DNA of 40,149 bases from Spirochaetota bacterium (GTDB taxonomy: Bacteria > Spirochaetota > Spirochaetia > Treponematales > UBA12059). The DNA is taken from contig JAKQKE010000125.1 of assembly GCA_029560805.1 (NCBI GenBank), forward strand, positions 1 to 40,149, written 5' to 3'. A model generated the notes under the pieces. The model did no database searches. It had not been told where the DNA came from and worked only from the letters and a program-made list of their open reading frames with translations. Positions 25,164 through 32,630 of the stretch are shown here, piece after piece. Both the position numbers and the translations under genes were made by a program. How positions within the stretch are numbered: position 1 is the first letter of the stretch; the number at the start of each line of letters is the position of its first letter.

Positions 25164-26089
25164 CTGATGCCTTCCGAGGCGGCCGCGTCGAAAGCGGCCA
25201 CCAAATCTTGGGTGTCGAGCCTCATGAGGTCGTCACGCTCGCTCAAGCCTTCCGGCTTGAAGTCGAAGTAGAACGCCGGGATCTCCGCCAGCTCGGCGTC
25301 GAGCTGCCAGGGCGCCTTGGACAGGCCGCGCTTATTGACGCAGATGGCGGAGAACGGTATATCGATGCGCTCGAGCTCTTCCTTGATGCGCAGCGCTTCC
25401 GATACCGACAGCGAGTCCGGGTTAATGACGACCGCGACGAAGCTCTCCTCGCTGAACAGCTTCTGGAGCAGCGCTAGGCGACGCTTGATCGAGCCGAGCC
25501 GGCCGTAGACCTTGTCGTCGTCCTTGTCGACGCAGCTCGAGGCGACCGGCGACTCGGGATTGATCTTGGTAACGATCTGCCGACGCTGCAGGATACGCTC
25601 GCGTAGCTTGGCCAGCTCGGTGATCCACATATTCGATATGGCCGGCATGGCCAGGAACCGCAGGGAAAGAGCCGTCGGAGGCGTGTCGTAGACGACGAGG
25701 TCGTAGTCCGGCGATAGCTCGCAATGGATGTGCTCGATGGCCCAGAGCACCGCGTACTCCTCGGTGCCCGGGGAGTATTTCATGATATCGAAGAACGAGT
25801 CGAGGTTCAGGGCGCCCGCGTAGGAGTAGGTCTCCTTCATCTCATCACGGCTATCCTTGAGGTAGCGATCCACCCAAGCGGACAGCCGGATCTCGAGCGC
25901 GTCGAGGTTCTCTTCGACCCTGAGCGGCTTGTCCTTGAGCCTCTTCCCCAGCACGTCGCCCAGGTTATGCGCCGGGTCGAGCGACGCGATCAGCACCCGT
26001 TTGCCCGCCCGCGCCTCGGCCAGCGCGAAGGCCGCGGAACTCGTCGTCTTGCCGACGCCGCCTTTTCCTAAGAAGAACGCGTTTCTCAT
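25160..26089 (-). CDS. ArsA/Get3-type P-loop ATPase
   Basis: This 309-residue ATPase is of the ArsA/GET3 branch of the SIMIBI class. The deviant Walker A GKGGVGKTT spans residues 8-16, with the intermonomer Lys9. Switch I reads SLDPAHNLGDVLG, close to the family DPAHSLSD. The switch II/A-loop region VVYDTPPTALSLRFLAMP matches ArsA/Get3 DTAPTGHTLRLLxLP, with Pro in place of Ala. A VxxNPDSLSVSEALRIKEEL segment near 220 fits the C-terminal family core. Known members move arsenite, insert tail-anchored proteins or handle metal-linked cargo as dimers. Only one copy is present, there is no zinc CxxC, and no ars genes are nearby. Its neighbours (a DUF59-like and a membrane-anchored protein) argue against arsenic export. 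AAGGA lies 9 bases before ATG 26089. Confidence 0.9.
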   Translation of the reverse strand: MRNAFFLGKGGVGKTTSSAAFALAEARAGKRVLIASLDPAHNLGDVLGKRLKDKPLRVEENLDALEIRLSAWVDRYLKDSRDEMKETYSYAGALNLDSFFDIMKYSPGTEEYAVLWAIEHIHCELSPDYDLVVYDTPPTALSLRFLAMPAISNMWITELAKLRERILQRRQIVTKINPESPVASSCVDKDDDKVYGRLGSIKRRLALLQKLFSEESFVAVVINPDSLSVSEALRIKEELERIDIPFSAICVNKRGLSKAPWQLDAELAEIPAFYFDFKPEGLSERDDLMRLDTQDLVAAFDAAASEGIR

Positions 26090-26115
26090 CCAGATTATTC
26101 CTTGATTTCAGAGAC

Positions 26116-26394
26116 TCAGTCGATCTCGAGCAACCCCATCATGGCGCCAAGCGGATCCTGGGCGAAGTCCGAGCGCGACATCATGATATTCATCTCGCGC
26201 TCCAGTAGCGGCAGCAGCTCCATCGCTATCGGCGCCGGAGGCGAAGGCATGCCGACGAAGCCGCCCATGACGAGTAGCGTGAAGATGTTCTCGAGCTCCT
26301 TGAGTTCGAATTCGATCATCTGGGTGGCACGTTCGCGGTTGATCTGCCGGACGATGCCGTAGGCAGCCCTGGCCTTGTCTGCGAGCTTCCCCAT
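26116..26394 (-). CDS. small helical protein, first gene of the ArsA-type operon
   Basis: This 92-residue protein is predicted to be mostly helical: MGKLADKARAAYGIVRQINR, then a Glu-rich helix IEFELKELENIF, a short hydrophobic turn with MGGFVGMPSPPAP, and a Met-rich C-terminus (MNIMMSRSDFAQDPLGAMMG). I do not recognise a family. The start is ATG 26394, with GGAG about 7 bases upstream. It ends 26 bases before the ATPase gene, so co-transcription is likely. The Met-rich tail and the link to a Get3-type ATPase could mean a metal- or hydrophobe-binding adaptor, but this is only a suggestion. Confidence 0.7.
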   Translation of the reverse strand: MGKLADKARAAYGIVRQINRERATQMIEFELKELENIFTLLVMGGFVGMPSPPAPIAMELLPLLEREMNIMMSRSDFAQDPLGAMMGLLEID

Positions 26395-26420
26395 TCCCGA
26401 CTCCGATTGGTGATACTAGA

Positions 26421-26454
26421 CAAAATCGGAGGGCCTCCGTAGGGGGCCCCCCGA
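26421..26454 (-). terminator. rho-independent terminator of cstA
   Basis: On the minus strand, TCGGGGGGCC pairs with GGCCCTCCGA (10 bp with one G-U pair, 9-base loop) and is followed by TTTTG. It lies 70 bases after the cstA stop and just before the next minus-strand operon. Confidence 0.75.
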
Positions 26455-26523
26455 CGATCGAGCCTGTCGTCGCCCCCGCCCGGCGCGAGCCAGGCAGGTA
26501 GCATCGACGTGAATCCGGAGGAA

Positions 26524-28206
26524 TTAAGCCGCCTGGGCCTTGGTCTTCCAATTCTTGGCGAAACCGCCGATCATGATGAAGTTCAGGATCAGCATGAACA
26601 GCGTGATGAGCCCGACTATCACGCCGGTGATGACGTTCTGCACCTTGGCCATGTCACGGAAGAAGGTCGGAATGACGGCGAACTCGTACCAGACGAGGGC
26701 CGCGGTCACCGTGACCCACAGAATGATGCCAGGAATGAATACGGTCATCGTGTACTTGGGATCGAGCTTCTTCTTGACCCAGACCGTCACCGTGAGCATG
26801 ACGACCGAGGCCAGCAGCTGGTTGGCGCCGGAGAAGGCCGGCCACAGCACGGAGTAGCCGCCGGAGCGCGCGAGGAACAGGCCGATGAAGGCGATGATCA
26901 TCGACGCGACCCACTTGTTGCCGAACACCTTGTAGACGCCCGGTTTCTTGTCCTTGAGCGGCAACGCCATCTCCTGGATGATGTAGCGGCCGAGGCGGTT
27001 GGTCGTGTCGAGGGTGGTCAGCGCGAAGGTCGACACCCATACCGCGGCGAATAGCGTCATGAAGTCGAACGACAGGAACGGCAGGTTCATGCTGACCATC
27101 TTGGCGAAGGACTGCACGAAGCGGCCGAGCGCCGGGGTGGCCATGAGCTTGTCGCCGAGCGCGAAGAAACCGAAGCCGGCGATCGAGATGACGACGAGCG
27201 TCGAGAGGAAGCCCTCGACGAGCATGGCGCCGTAGCCGACGAACAGGGCGTCGTTCTCGGTCCGCAGCTGCTTGGAGCTGGTGCCGGAGGCGACGAGGGC
27301 GTGGAAGCCCGATAGGGCGCCGCAGGCTATGACCAGCGGGATCGTCGGCCAGATCGGCGACGGTACGCCGGAGATCACCTTGGCGTTGAAGCTCGTGAAC
27401 AACGGGATGGCGTCGAGCGGCCTGAAGCTGATCAGGGCCGCGATGCCGCCGGCGAGCAGGCCGAAGTACAGGAAGTACGACGACAGGTAGTCGCGCGGCT
27501 GCAGGAGCAGGTTCACGGGCAGGGTCGAGGCCAGGATGATGTAGATGAGGATGACCAGGAAGTAAATATCCTTGGCCCACTTGACCGGCAGGGCGTTGCC
27601 GGCGATGAACGCGACCACGACCAGGGCTATGCCGATGATCGTGCCGCCGGGCAGGCCGAGCTTGCTCTTGTACATGAAGTAACCAGCGATGACCGCCGCC
27701 ACGCAGAAGAAGACGAAGGAGAAGAACACTCGACCGTCGGCGGCGAACTGGCCGGCGACGATGTCGCCGAAGGCCGCGACGACGAGGATGCACAGGAACA
27801 GGATGAACCAGCTGAAGGTCTTGCCGGCCTTCTTGCCTATCATGTCCTGGGCGACGAACTGTACCGAGCGGCCGTCGTAGCGGACGGACGCCGCGAGCGC
27901 CAGGTAGTCGTGGATGGCACCGAGGAAGATATTGCCGAACCAGATCCACAGGAGGCCGGGTAGCCAGCCCCAGGCGACGGCCATGGCCGGTCCAGTGATC
28001 GGGCCGGCTCCGGCGATCGAGGCGAAGTGATGGCCGAACAACACGAACTTGTTGGTCGGCACGTAGTCCACTCCGTCCGACAGGCGCTCGGACGGGGCCG
28101 CCGGAGCCTTATCGCTCTTGAGCAGCTTGTCGCGCAGCGTCTTTCCGAAGGTGAAGTAGAACACGAGGTAGAGTGCCAGTGCGAAAAGCGCTATCATTGT
28201 CGTCAT
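26524..28206 (-). CDS. cstA: carbon starvation protein A family transporter (CstA)
   Basis: This 560-residue polytopic membrane protein has the CstA signature near the N-terminus: GHHFASIAGAGPITGPA (residues 59-74), then WGWLPGLLWIWFGNIFLGAI and HDYLALAASVRYDGRS. About 14 hydrophobic segments follow. CstA-family proteins take up peptides or pyruvate in nutrient-poor conditions. Length is shorter than E. coli CstA (about 700) but within the family's shorter branch. ATG 28206 has AAGGAGG 8 bases upstream. A promoter (TTGACA/TTTAAG) and a terminator bracket it, so it is probably monocistronic. The exact substrate cannot be set from sequence. Confidence 0.95.
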   Translation of the reverse strand: MTTMIALFALALYLVFYFTFGKTLRDKLLKSDKAPAAPSERLSDGVDYVPTNKFVLFGHHFASIAGAGPITGPAMAVAWGWLPGLLWIWFGNIFLGAIHDYLALAASVRYDGRSVQFVAQDMIGKKAGKTFSWFILFLCILVVAAFGDIVAGQFAADGRVFFSFVFFCVAAVIAGYFMYKSKLGLPGGTIIGIALVVVAFIAGNALPVKWAKDIYFLVILIYIILASTLPVNLLLQPRDYLSSYFLYFGLLAGGIAALISFRPLDAIPLFTSFNAKVISGVPSPIWPTIPLVIACGALSGFHALVASGTSSKQLRTENDALFVGYGAMLVEGFLSTLVVISIAGFGFFALGDKLMATPALGRFVQSFAKMVSMNLPFLSFDFMTLFAAVWVSTFALTTLDTTNRLGRYIIQEMALPLKDKKPGVYKVFGNKWVASMIIAFIGLFLARSGGYSVLWPAFSGANQLLASVVMLTVTVWVKKKLDPKYTMTVFIPGIILWVTVTAALVWYEFAVIPTFFRDMAKVQNVITGVIVGLITLFMLILNFIMIGGFAKNWKTKAQAA

Positions 28207-28250
28207 CGCGCTTTCCTCCTTGGGGTTAGGTTATTTGAATACGTGGACAT

Positions 28251-28278
28251 CTTAAATCTCCGCATAGAAACCTGTCAA
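28251..28278 (-). promoter_or_regulatory. sigma70-type promoter of cstA
   Basis: On the minus strand, a perfect TTGACA (28273-28278) is followed after 16 bases by TTTAAG (28251-28256). It sits in an A/T-rich stretch about 45 bases before the cstA start, and AAGGAGG lies at 28215-28221. Confidence 0.6.
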
Positions 28279-28403
28279 TCATTTTAATTATGAAAATTTG
28301 CGCTCCACCCGCATAAGAATCGTACCACCGGGGACCGCTTGCGCCGGGCGGCTTCTTTCGGCACTATGGGGCTGGACGGACCGATGGCCGTCGGGAGACC
28401 AGC

Positions 28404-29474
28404 ATGCGGATGACCTTCAGATGGTTCGGTACCGGCTTCGACAGCATCCCGCTCCGGTACATAGCCCAGATCCCGGGCCTGTACGGCGTCATCGCGACCC
28501 TGTACGACAAACAGGCCGGCGAACGCTGGGAGCGCTCTCGGATCAAGGCGCTCAAGGACGATTGCGCCGAGTACGGACTTGCCCTGGCAGGCATCGAGAG
28601 CGTCAACGTCCACGACGCCATAAAGGCCGGGCTACCGGAACGGGACGAGTACATCGACGCCTATATCGCGACGCTCGAGGCCCTCGGCGAGGAGGGCGTC
28701 GACCTCGTCTGCTATAACTTCATGCCCGTCTTCGACTGGACGCGCAGCGACCTGGCAAAGCGCCGGCCTGACGGCTCGACCGTGCTCGCCTACGACCAGG
28801 CCGTCATCGACTCCCTGGCCCCCGACCTGATGGCCGAGTCCGTCGACCGCGGCTCGGGGGGCTTCACCCTGCCCGGCTGGGAACCCGAGCGCATGGCCCG
28901 CGTCCGCGAGCTGTTCGGGCTGTACCAGGACGTCGACGCGGAGCGCCTGTTCGCCAACCTGGTGTACTTCCTGGACGCCATCATGCCGACCTGCCGCCGC
29001 TACGGCATACGCATGGCCATCCACCCGGACGACCCCGCCTGGCCGGTCTTCGGGCTGCCGCGCGTGGTCACCGGCGAGGAGAGCCTCCTCCGCCTGATGC
29101 GGGCGGTCGACGACCCGCACAACGGCGTGACGCTGTGCACCGGCTCGCTCGGCACCAACCCGGACAACGATATAGTCGGAACGATACACGCGCTCGAGGG
29201 CCGCGTCCACTTCGCCCACGTGCGCAACCTGCGCCACGAGGCGCCCGGCAAATTCGAGGAAGCCGCCCACCTCTCGGCGGACGGTTCCTTCGACATGTAC
29301 GCCTTCATGAAGGCGCTCTACGACATAGGCTTCTCGGGCCCCGTGCGGCCCGACCACGGCCGGACCATCTGGGACGAGCGGGCCATGCCAGGCTACGGCC
29401 TCTACGACCGCGCGCTCGGCTGCGCCTACCTGTCGGGCCTCTGGGAGGCCATCGACAAGGCGAGCCGGGGGTGA
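28404..29474 (+). CDS. uxuA: mannonate dehydratase
   Basis: This 356-residue enzyme is UxuA, which converts D-mannonate to 2-keto-3-deoxy-D-gluconate in glucuronate breakdown. It uses a TIM-barrel fold with a divalent metal. Family blocks are visible in order: RWFGTGFDSIPLRYIAQIPG (residues about 6-25), IESVNVHDAIKAGLPERD, VCYNFMPVFDWTRSDLAKR, then AIHPDDPAWPVFGLPRV, LCTGSLG, HFAHVRNL and VRPDHGRTIW, which supply the expected His, Cys and Asp metal ligands. Length is slightly short of the E. coli enzyme (394). ATG 28404 is preceded by GGGAG, 6 bases away; ATG 28410 is an alternative. No other hexuronate gene is in the window. I see no convincing promoter in the 120 bases upstream. Confidence 0.95.
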   Translation: MRMTFRWFGTGFDSIPLRYIAQIPGLYGVIATLYDKQAGERWERSRIKALKDDCAEYGLALAGIESVNVHDAIKAGLPERDEYIDAYIATLEALGEEGVDLVCYNFMPVFDWTRSDLAKRRPDGSTVLAYDQAVIDSLAPDLMAESVDRGSGGFTLPGWEPERMARVRELFGLYQDVDAERLFANLVYFLDAIMPTCRRYGIRMAIHPDDPAWPVFGLPRVVTGEESLLRLMRAVDDPHNGVTLCTGSLGTNPDNDIVGTIHALEGRVHFAHVRNLRHEAPGKFEEAAHLSADGSFDMYAFMKALYDIGFSGPVRPDHGRTIWDERAMPGYGLYDRALGCAYLSGLWEAIDKASRG

Positions 29475-29494
29475 GGGGCGCTCGAGCACCCTCA
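29472..29494. terminator. hairpin between convergent uxuA and beta-helix lipoprotein genes
   Basis: TGAGGG...CCCTCA encloses an inner TGC/GCG stem and a TCGA loop, giving about 9 bp with one bulge. It includes the uxuA stop codon and lies 5 bases from the convergent stop at 29499. There is no T-tract on either side, so a bidirectional terminator is only likely. Confidence 0.4.
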
Positions 29495-29498
29495 GTGG

Positions 29499-31029
29499 CT
29501 ACTCTATCGTATTACCTACGCCGGGGGTCCATCCCGAAGCTCCCGATGCGTCGTAGCTCTCAGTATTCGACTCTAGGGTGGAGTTAGTCAGTATGAAGTC
29601 GGCGGAATTTATCGTGATTCCTGTGCCCGCGTGCCGAACGACACAGTAGTCCATGACGCATCCATTACCGTCGATGGCTATTCCGTACCAGTCGCCAGCA
29701 ACGGGGGTCGCGATGCCGGATACGAAGCTGATGTGAGCGTCGGCGGTGCCGTCGGCTATAAGGGTTCCGTCAGTAGCTACGTCTATGCCGCGATCGGCAC
29801 CTACCGTCACGGTCACGCCGGGGGCGAGCGTAAGGGTAGCCTCGATCGTCATACCGAACTGAGCGTAGACCGGCACCTGAACGAGGGCCCAGGAACGATC
29901 GGCCGTGATGCCACCTTCGCTGCAGGTTACGTACTGGTGGGTATTGCTCGTAAAGGCATTCGAGTCGTCGAGGTCGATAACGCCGTTGATGATCATCGGG
30001 TCGGTGTTGCCGGTGAAGGCGTTGGACGACAGCGCTGATACAGAAGAAGCCGTATGGAAGTCGAGGCCTACGGTATTCGCCGAGAAGGTCGAATTCTTGA
30101 CACTAGCCGCGGAGCCGCCAAGATCGATGCCGCAGTCGGCGTGGCTGATCACGCAGTACTCATAGCGGGAACCGTTACCGTCGTCGTCGATACCGTACCA
30201 GTCGCCCTTGGCGGGCACTGAATTACTCGACTTAAATGTAATTATCGCGTCTGAGGTGCCGACGGCGAGGATCTTGCCCGTTTCCGACGGGTATATGCCC
30301 CTATCCGCCCCTACCGTCACGGTAATGCCAGGGGCGAGCGTCAGGATAGCCTCGATCGTTAAACCGTACTGGGCGTAGATCGGCACCTGGACGAGAGCCC
30401 AGGAACGATCGGCCGTGATGCTGCCTTCGCTACAGGTAACGTACTGGTGAGCGTTGCTCGTGAAGGTGTTGCTGTCATCGAGGTCGATCGTGCCGTTGAT
30501 TATCAACGGGTCGGTATTGCCGGCGAAGGTGTTTAACGACAGGGCAGCCAGGGACGAGGCCGAATGGTAGTCCAGGCCTACGATATTAGTGGAGAAGGTC
30601 GTGTGTTTGACGCTCGCAGCCGAGGCGCCGAGGTCAAGGCCGGTGTCGGCGTGGCTGATGACGCAATACTCGTACTGAGAGCCGTTACCGTCGTCGTCGA
30701 TGCCATACCAGTCGCCCTTCGCCGGGACCGTATTGCCCGATCGGAACGTGATAGTCGAGTCAGAAGTACCGACGGCTAGGATTCTGCCTGTTGACGATAC
30801 GTCGATACCGCAATCAGGAGCGATGTTGATAATCGTCCCTGGCTCTATAGTCCATACCGCATCTACGGTTAGGTTTCCGGAAATCGTATAGGTTCCAGCT
30901 ACGGTGGTCGTATCCTCGGTGATGCTCGTTCCGAAGCTCTCTTCGGGTATATTATTAGGATCGCATGAAACAAGACCGATTAGGAGTGCTACGCACGCAA
31001 GTAAGGTAGATAGAATAGTCTCTTCGCAT
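29499..31029 (-). CDS. beta-helix repeat lipoprotein with an out-of-frame start
   Basis: One frame runs unbroken from about 31019 to the stop at 29499. It opens with a lipoprotein signal (TILSTLLACVALLIGLVSC), then a Thr/Ile/Asp/Gly-rich parallel beta-helix region of about 480 residues in 2.6 tandem copies of a 170-residue unit. Each unit has GDWYGIDDDGNGS.YEYCVI and SHAD.G.DLG blocks. In this frame the codons before the signal are TAA CGA TGC GAA GAG, with no start. A well-placed start (GAGGAG, 6 bases, ATG at 31029-31027, encoding MRR) is out of frame by one base. Two more bases in the AGAGA run would join them as MRRET. This points to a frameshift, so the gene may be off or a pseudogene; a sequencing error is possible. 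A TTG at 30506 would give a truncated, unexported product. The role is probably surface-exposed. Confidence 0.65.
29560..30850 (-). repeat. 510-bp tandem repeat, about 2.6 copies, coding
   Basis: The same coding block recurs at exactly 510-base spacing. For example, the stretch containing cgttaccg and the nearby accagtcgcc occurs near 30681, 30171 and 29661. The encoded unit is 170 residues, with copies 1 and 2 nearly identical and copy 3 partial and more diverged. The repeats could recombine and change copy number. Confidence 0.75.
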
Positions 31030-31048
31030 CGTTATCTCCTCGTAACGT

Positions 31049-31077
31049 TTCTCGCCCGCCAAGCGGGCCTACGAGAA
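31049..31077 (-). other. hairpin in the leader of the beta-helix lipoprotein gene
   Basis: TTCTC GCCCGC CAA GCGGGC with GAGAA forms a GC-rich inner stem of 6 bp and an outer 5-bp stem. It lies about 20 bases upstream of the start at 31029 and has no T-tract. A role in the leader is possible but unproven. Confidence 0.35.
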
Positions 31078-31119
31078 AGCTATCATCGTCTCTTCGAGCG
31101 CACTACACAGTGGATTGTG

Positions 31120-31144
31120 AAAAGCCGGGCGGCGACGCCGCGGC
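31120..31144 (-). terminator. rho-independent terminator after xre
   Basis: Right after the xre stop (31147-31145) the minus strand reads GCC GCGGC GTC GCCGC CC GGC TTTT: an 8-bp stem with a 2-base bulge, a 3-base loop and a T-run. It probably ends the htrA-mocR-uvrB-GNAT-xre operon. Confidence 0.6.
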
Positions 31145-31666
31145 TCACTCGAGGATCAGGGTCTCCGGGCTCGGGGTGACGACGCTGACGCCGAGGGCTC
31201 GATAGACGCGGTGGATATGGATGCCCATCGGGCTGACGAGGCCTCGCTCTATGTTCCAGAGCGTGTTCAGGTGCAGCCCCGCCCGGCCCGCCACATCCTC
31301 GAGGGTCAGGCCGAGCGACTCGCGGCGCTCGCGCATGGCCTGGCCTATGATGCGCACGACGAGCGACTCGGGCATCTCCTGGATATCGGCGCGCGGGAAG
31401 GCGCCGGGATCGTCGTGCAGGACGATCTCGTCGTAGCTGTCCGTCATGTTGACGCTCTTACAGCCGAGGGCGGCGAGGAGGCGGCACTTGGTCGAGCCGT
31501 TGATGTCGTGGTCGCCGCGCTCGACCGCTCCTATCGTATTGACGTGGACGCCCGAAAGCTCCGACAGCGCCTCGCGCGTCAGGCCGCGCTCGAGCCTGGC
31601 GCGCCTGAACTCGGCGCCGCACGACTCGAGATAGCCTTCCTCGTCGAAGCGATAGTCGTCGTCCAT
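31145..31666 (-). CDS. XRE-family regulator with two HTH domains
   Basis: This 173-residue protein has two Cro/C1-type helix-turn-helix domains. The first spans residues about 16-72 (FRRARLERGLTREALSELSG, HVNTIGAVERGD). The second spans about 105-162 (IGQAMRERRESLGLTLEDVA, LHLNTLWNIERG). The two recognition helices are similar (HVNTIGAVERG and HLNTLWNIERG), suggesting internal duplication. The linker between them is acidic and has no sensor domain I recognise. ATG 31666 is 4 bases after the GNAT stop, with GAGGTG about 11 bases upstream. The same frame stays open upstream to 32062, but that stretch is the GNAT gene in another frame. Its target is unknown; its own operon or the nearby lipoprotein gene are candidates. 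Confidence 0.85.
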   Translation of the reverse strand: MDDDYRFDEEGYLESCGAEFRRARLERGLTREALSELSGVHVNTIGAVERGDHDINGSTKCRLLAALGCKSVNMTDSYDEIVLHDDPGAFPRADIQEMPESLVVRIIGQAMRERRESLGLTLEDVAGRAGLHLNTLWNIERGLVSPMGIHIHRVYRALGVSVVTPSPETLILE

Positions 31667-31670
31667 ACCG

Positions 31671-32630
31671 TTACGAGCACCTCGTCGGCAGGCGCCAGTA
31701 GTCGACCCTGGCCGTCTCGGCGAATCCGCGGGACCTGTAGAGCGCCATGGCCGGCTCGTTCGCGGCGTCCACCTCGAGGGTGACGTCGCGCACGCCTCTG
31801 TTGCGCAGGACGACGAGGCAGGCGTCCATGATCGCGGAACCGTAGCCCTTGCCGCGATGCTCGGGCAGGACGCCGACGCCATTGAGCTCGTACCCGGCCT
31901 CGCCCCGGGTGATGGTGGCCATCCCGACGGCCCCATCCGCCCCATGCGCCATGAACAGCTCGCGGGCCTCGTCGCGCAGGACCGCCTCGACGAAGGCCCT
32001 CTCGTCATCGTAGCTATCGCCGAAGATGGTCGCCGCCAGCCTGGAGCAGTCGTCTGCGTCATCCTCGCCGACCGGTACGAGACGCAGGTCGGCCGGTGGC
32101 TCGACCCGCTCGAGAGCGTCCGGGTCCAGGCGCATACGCAACTCGGCGTGGTCGAGTTTGGCGTCGAGGCGGCCGGCTATCGAGCGAGACGCTGGTGACC
32201 GGGCGGCGCAGACGAGCAGCACCGAACGGGCTCCCGAACGGCATAGCGACGCCTCGAGGCCGCCGTATAAGGCCTTGAACAGCCCCTGATGCCTGAAGAG
32301 CGGCGAGACGCAGGCGCTGATCTCGCCCTCGGAGCGCAGCGGCGCGAAGGCGGACGCAGCGGCGACGAGCCTGGCCGGCCGCGGGCGCCCGTCCCCGTCG
32401 TCGACGGCCGCGTCGGCGCGGCACGGTTCGCCGCGGCACGTCGCCGCGCAGGCCCAGGCCAGGCGCCAAGGGCGCAGGTCTCGGTCGGCATTCAGGTGGG
32501 TATCGTAGTGCAGGCACGGGTCGAAGCCGTCGCTATCGAGGCATTCGCGGGCGAGCGCCTCGACGGCAGCGCGGCCTTCCGCTGTCAGCGTGGCTCTGCT
32601 CTCGAAGCGCACGGGCAGGCAGATATTCAC
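31671..32630 (-). CDS. tandem-domain GNAT acetyltransferase
   Basis: This 319-residue protein has two GNAT (Gcn5-related N-acetyltransferase) folds. The first half (residues about 5-165) is degenerate but keeps a motif-A-like 'VSPLFRHQGLFKALYGGLEA'. The second half (about 180-315) has a full acetyl-CoA motif, VGVLPEHRGKGYGSAIMDAC, and the C-terminal ANEPAMALYRSRGFAE block. GNATs move an acetyl group from acetyl-CoA to an amine; the acceptor cannot be predicted. It overlaps the uvrB stop by ATGA, so it is translated with uvrB. The active second domain and inactive-looking first one resemble mycothiol-synthase-like layouts, but no cysteinyl-sugar context is seen. Confidence 0.85.
   Translation of the reverse strand: MNICLPVRFESRATLTAEGRAAVEALARECLDSDGFDPCLHYDTHLNADRDLRPWRLAWACAATCRGEPCRADAAVDDGDGRPRPARLVAAASAFAPLRSEGEISACVSPLFRHQGLFKALYGGLEASLCRSGARSVLLVCAARSPASRSIAGRLDAKLDHAELRMRLDPDALERVEPPADLRLVPVGEDDADDCSRLAATIFGDSYDDERAFVEAVLRDEARELFMAHGADGAVGMATITRGEAGYELNGVGVLPEHRGKGYGSAIMDACLVVLRNRGVRDVTLEVDAANEPAMALYRSRGFAETARVDYWRLPTRCS

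Noticed and set aside
25160-26089. ArsA as part of an arsenic resistance cluster
   Set aside because: There is no arsB, arsC, arsD or arsR nearby, only one ATPase domain, and the neighbours are DUF59-like and unknown proteins.
26654-27949. 431-codon minus-strand frame inside cstA
   Set aside because: It is the out-of-frame shadow of cstA, very Arg-rich, with no start context.
31667-32062. N-terminal extension of the XRE regulator
   Set aside because: The extra residues are the GNAT gene read in another frame (Arg/Pro/Ser-rich). ATG 31666 follows the GNAT stop by 4 bases.
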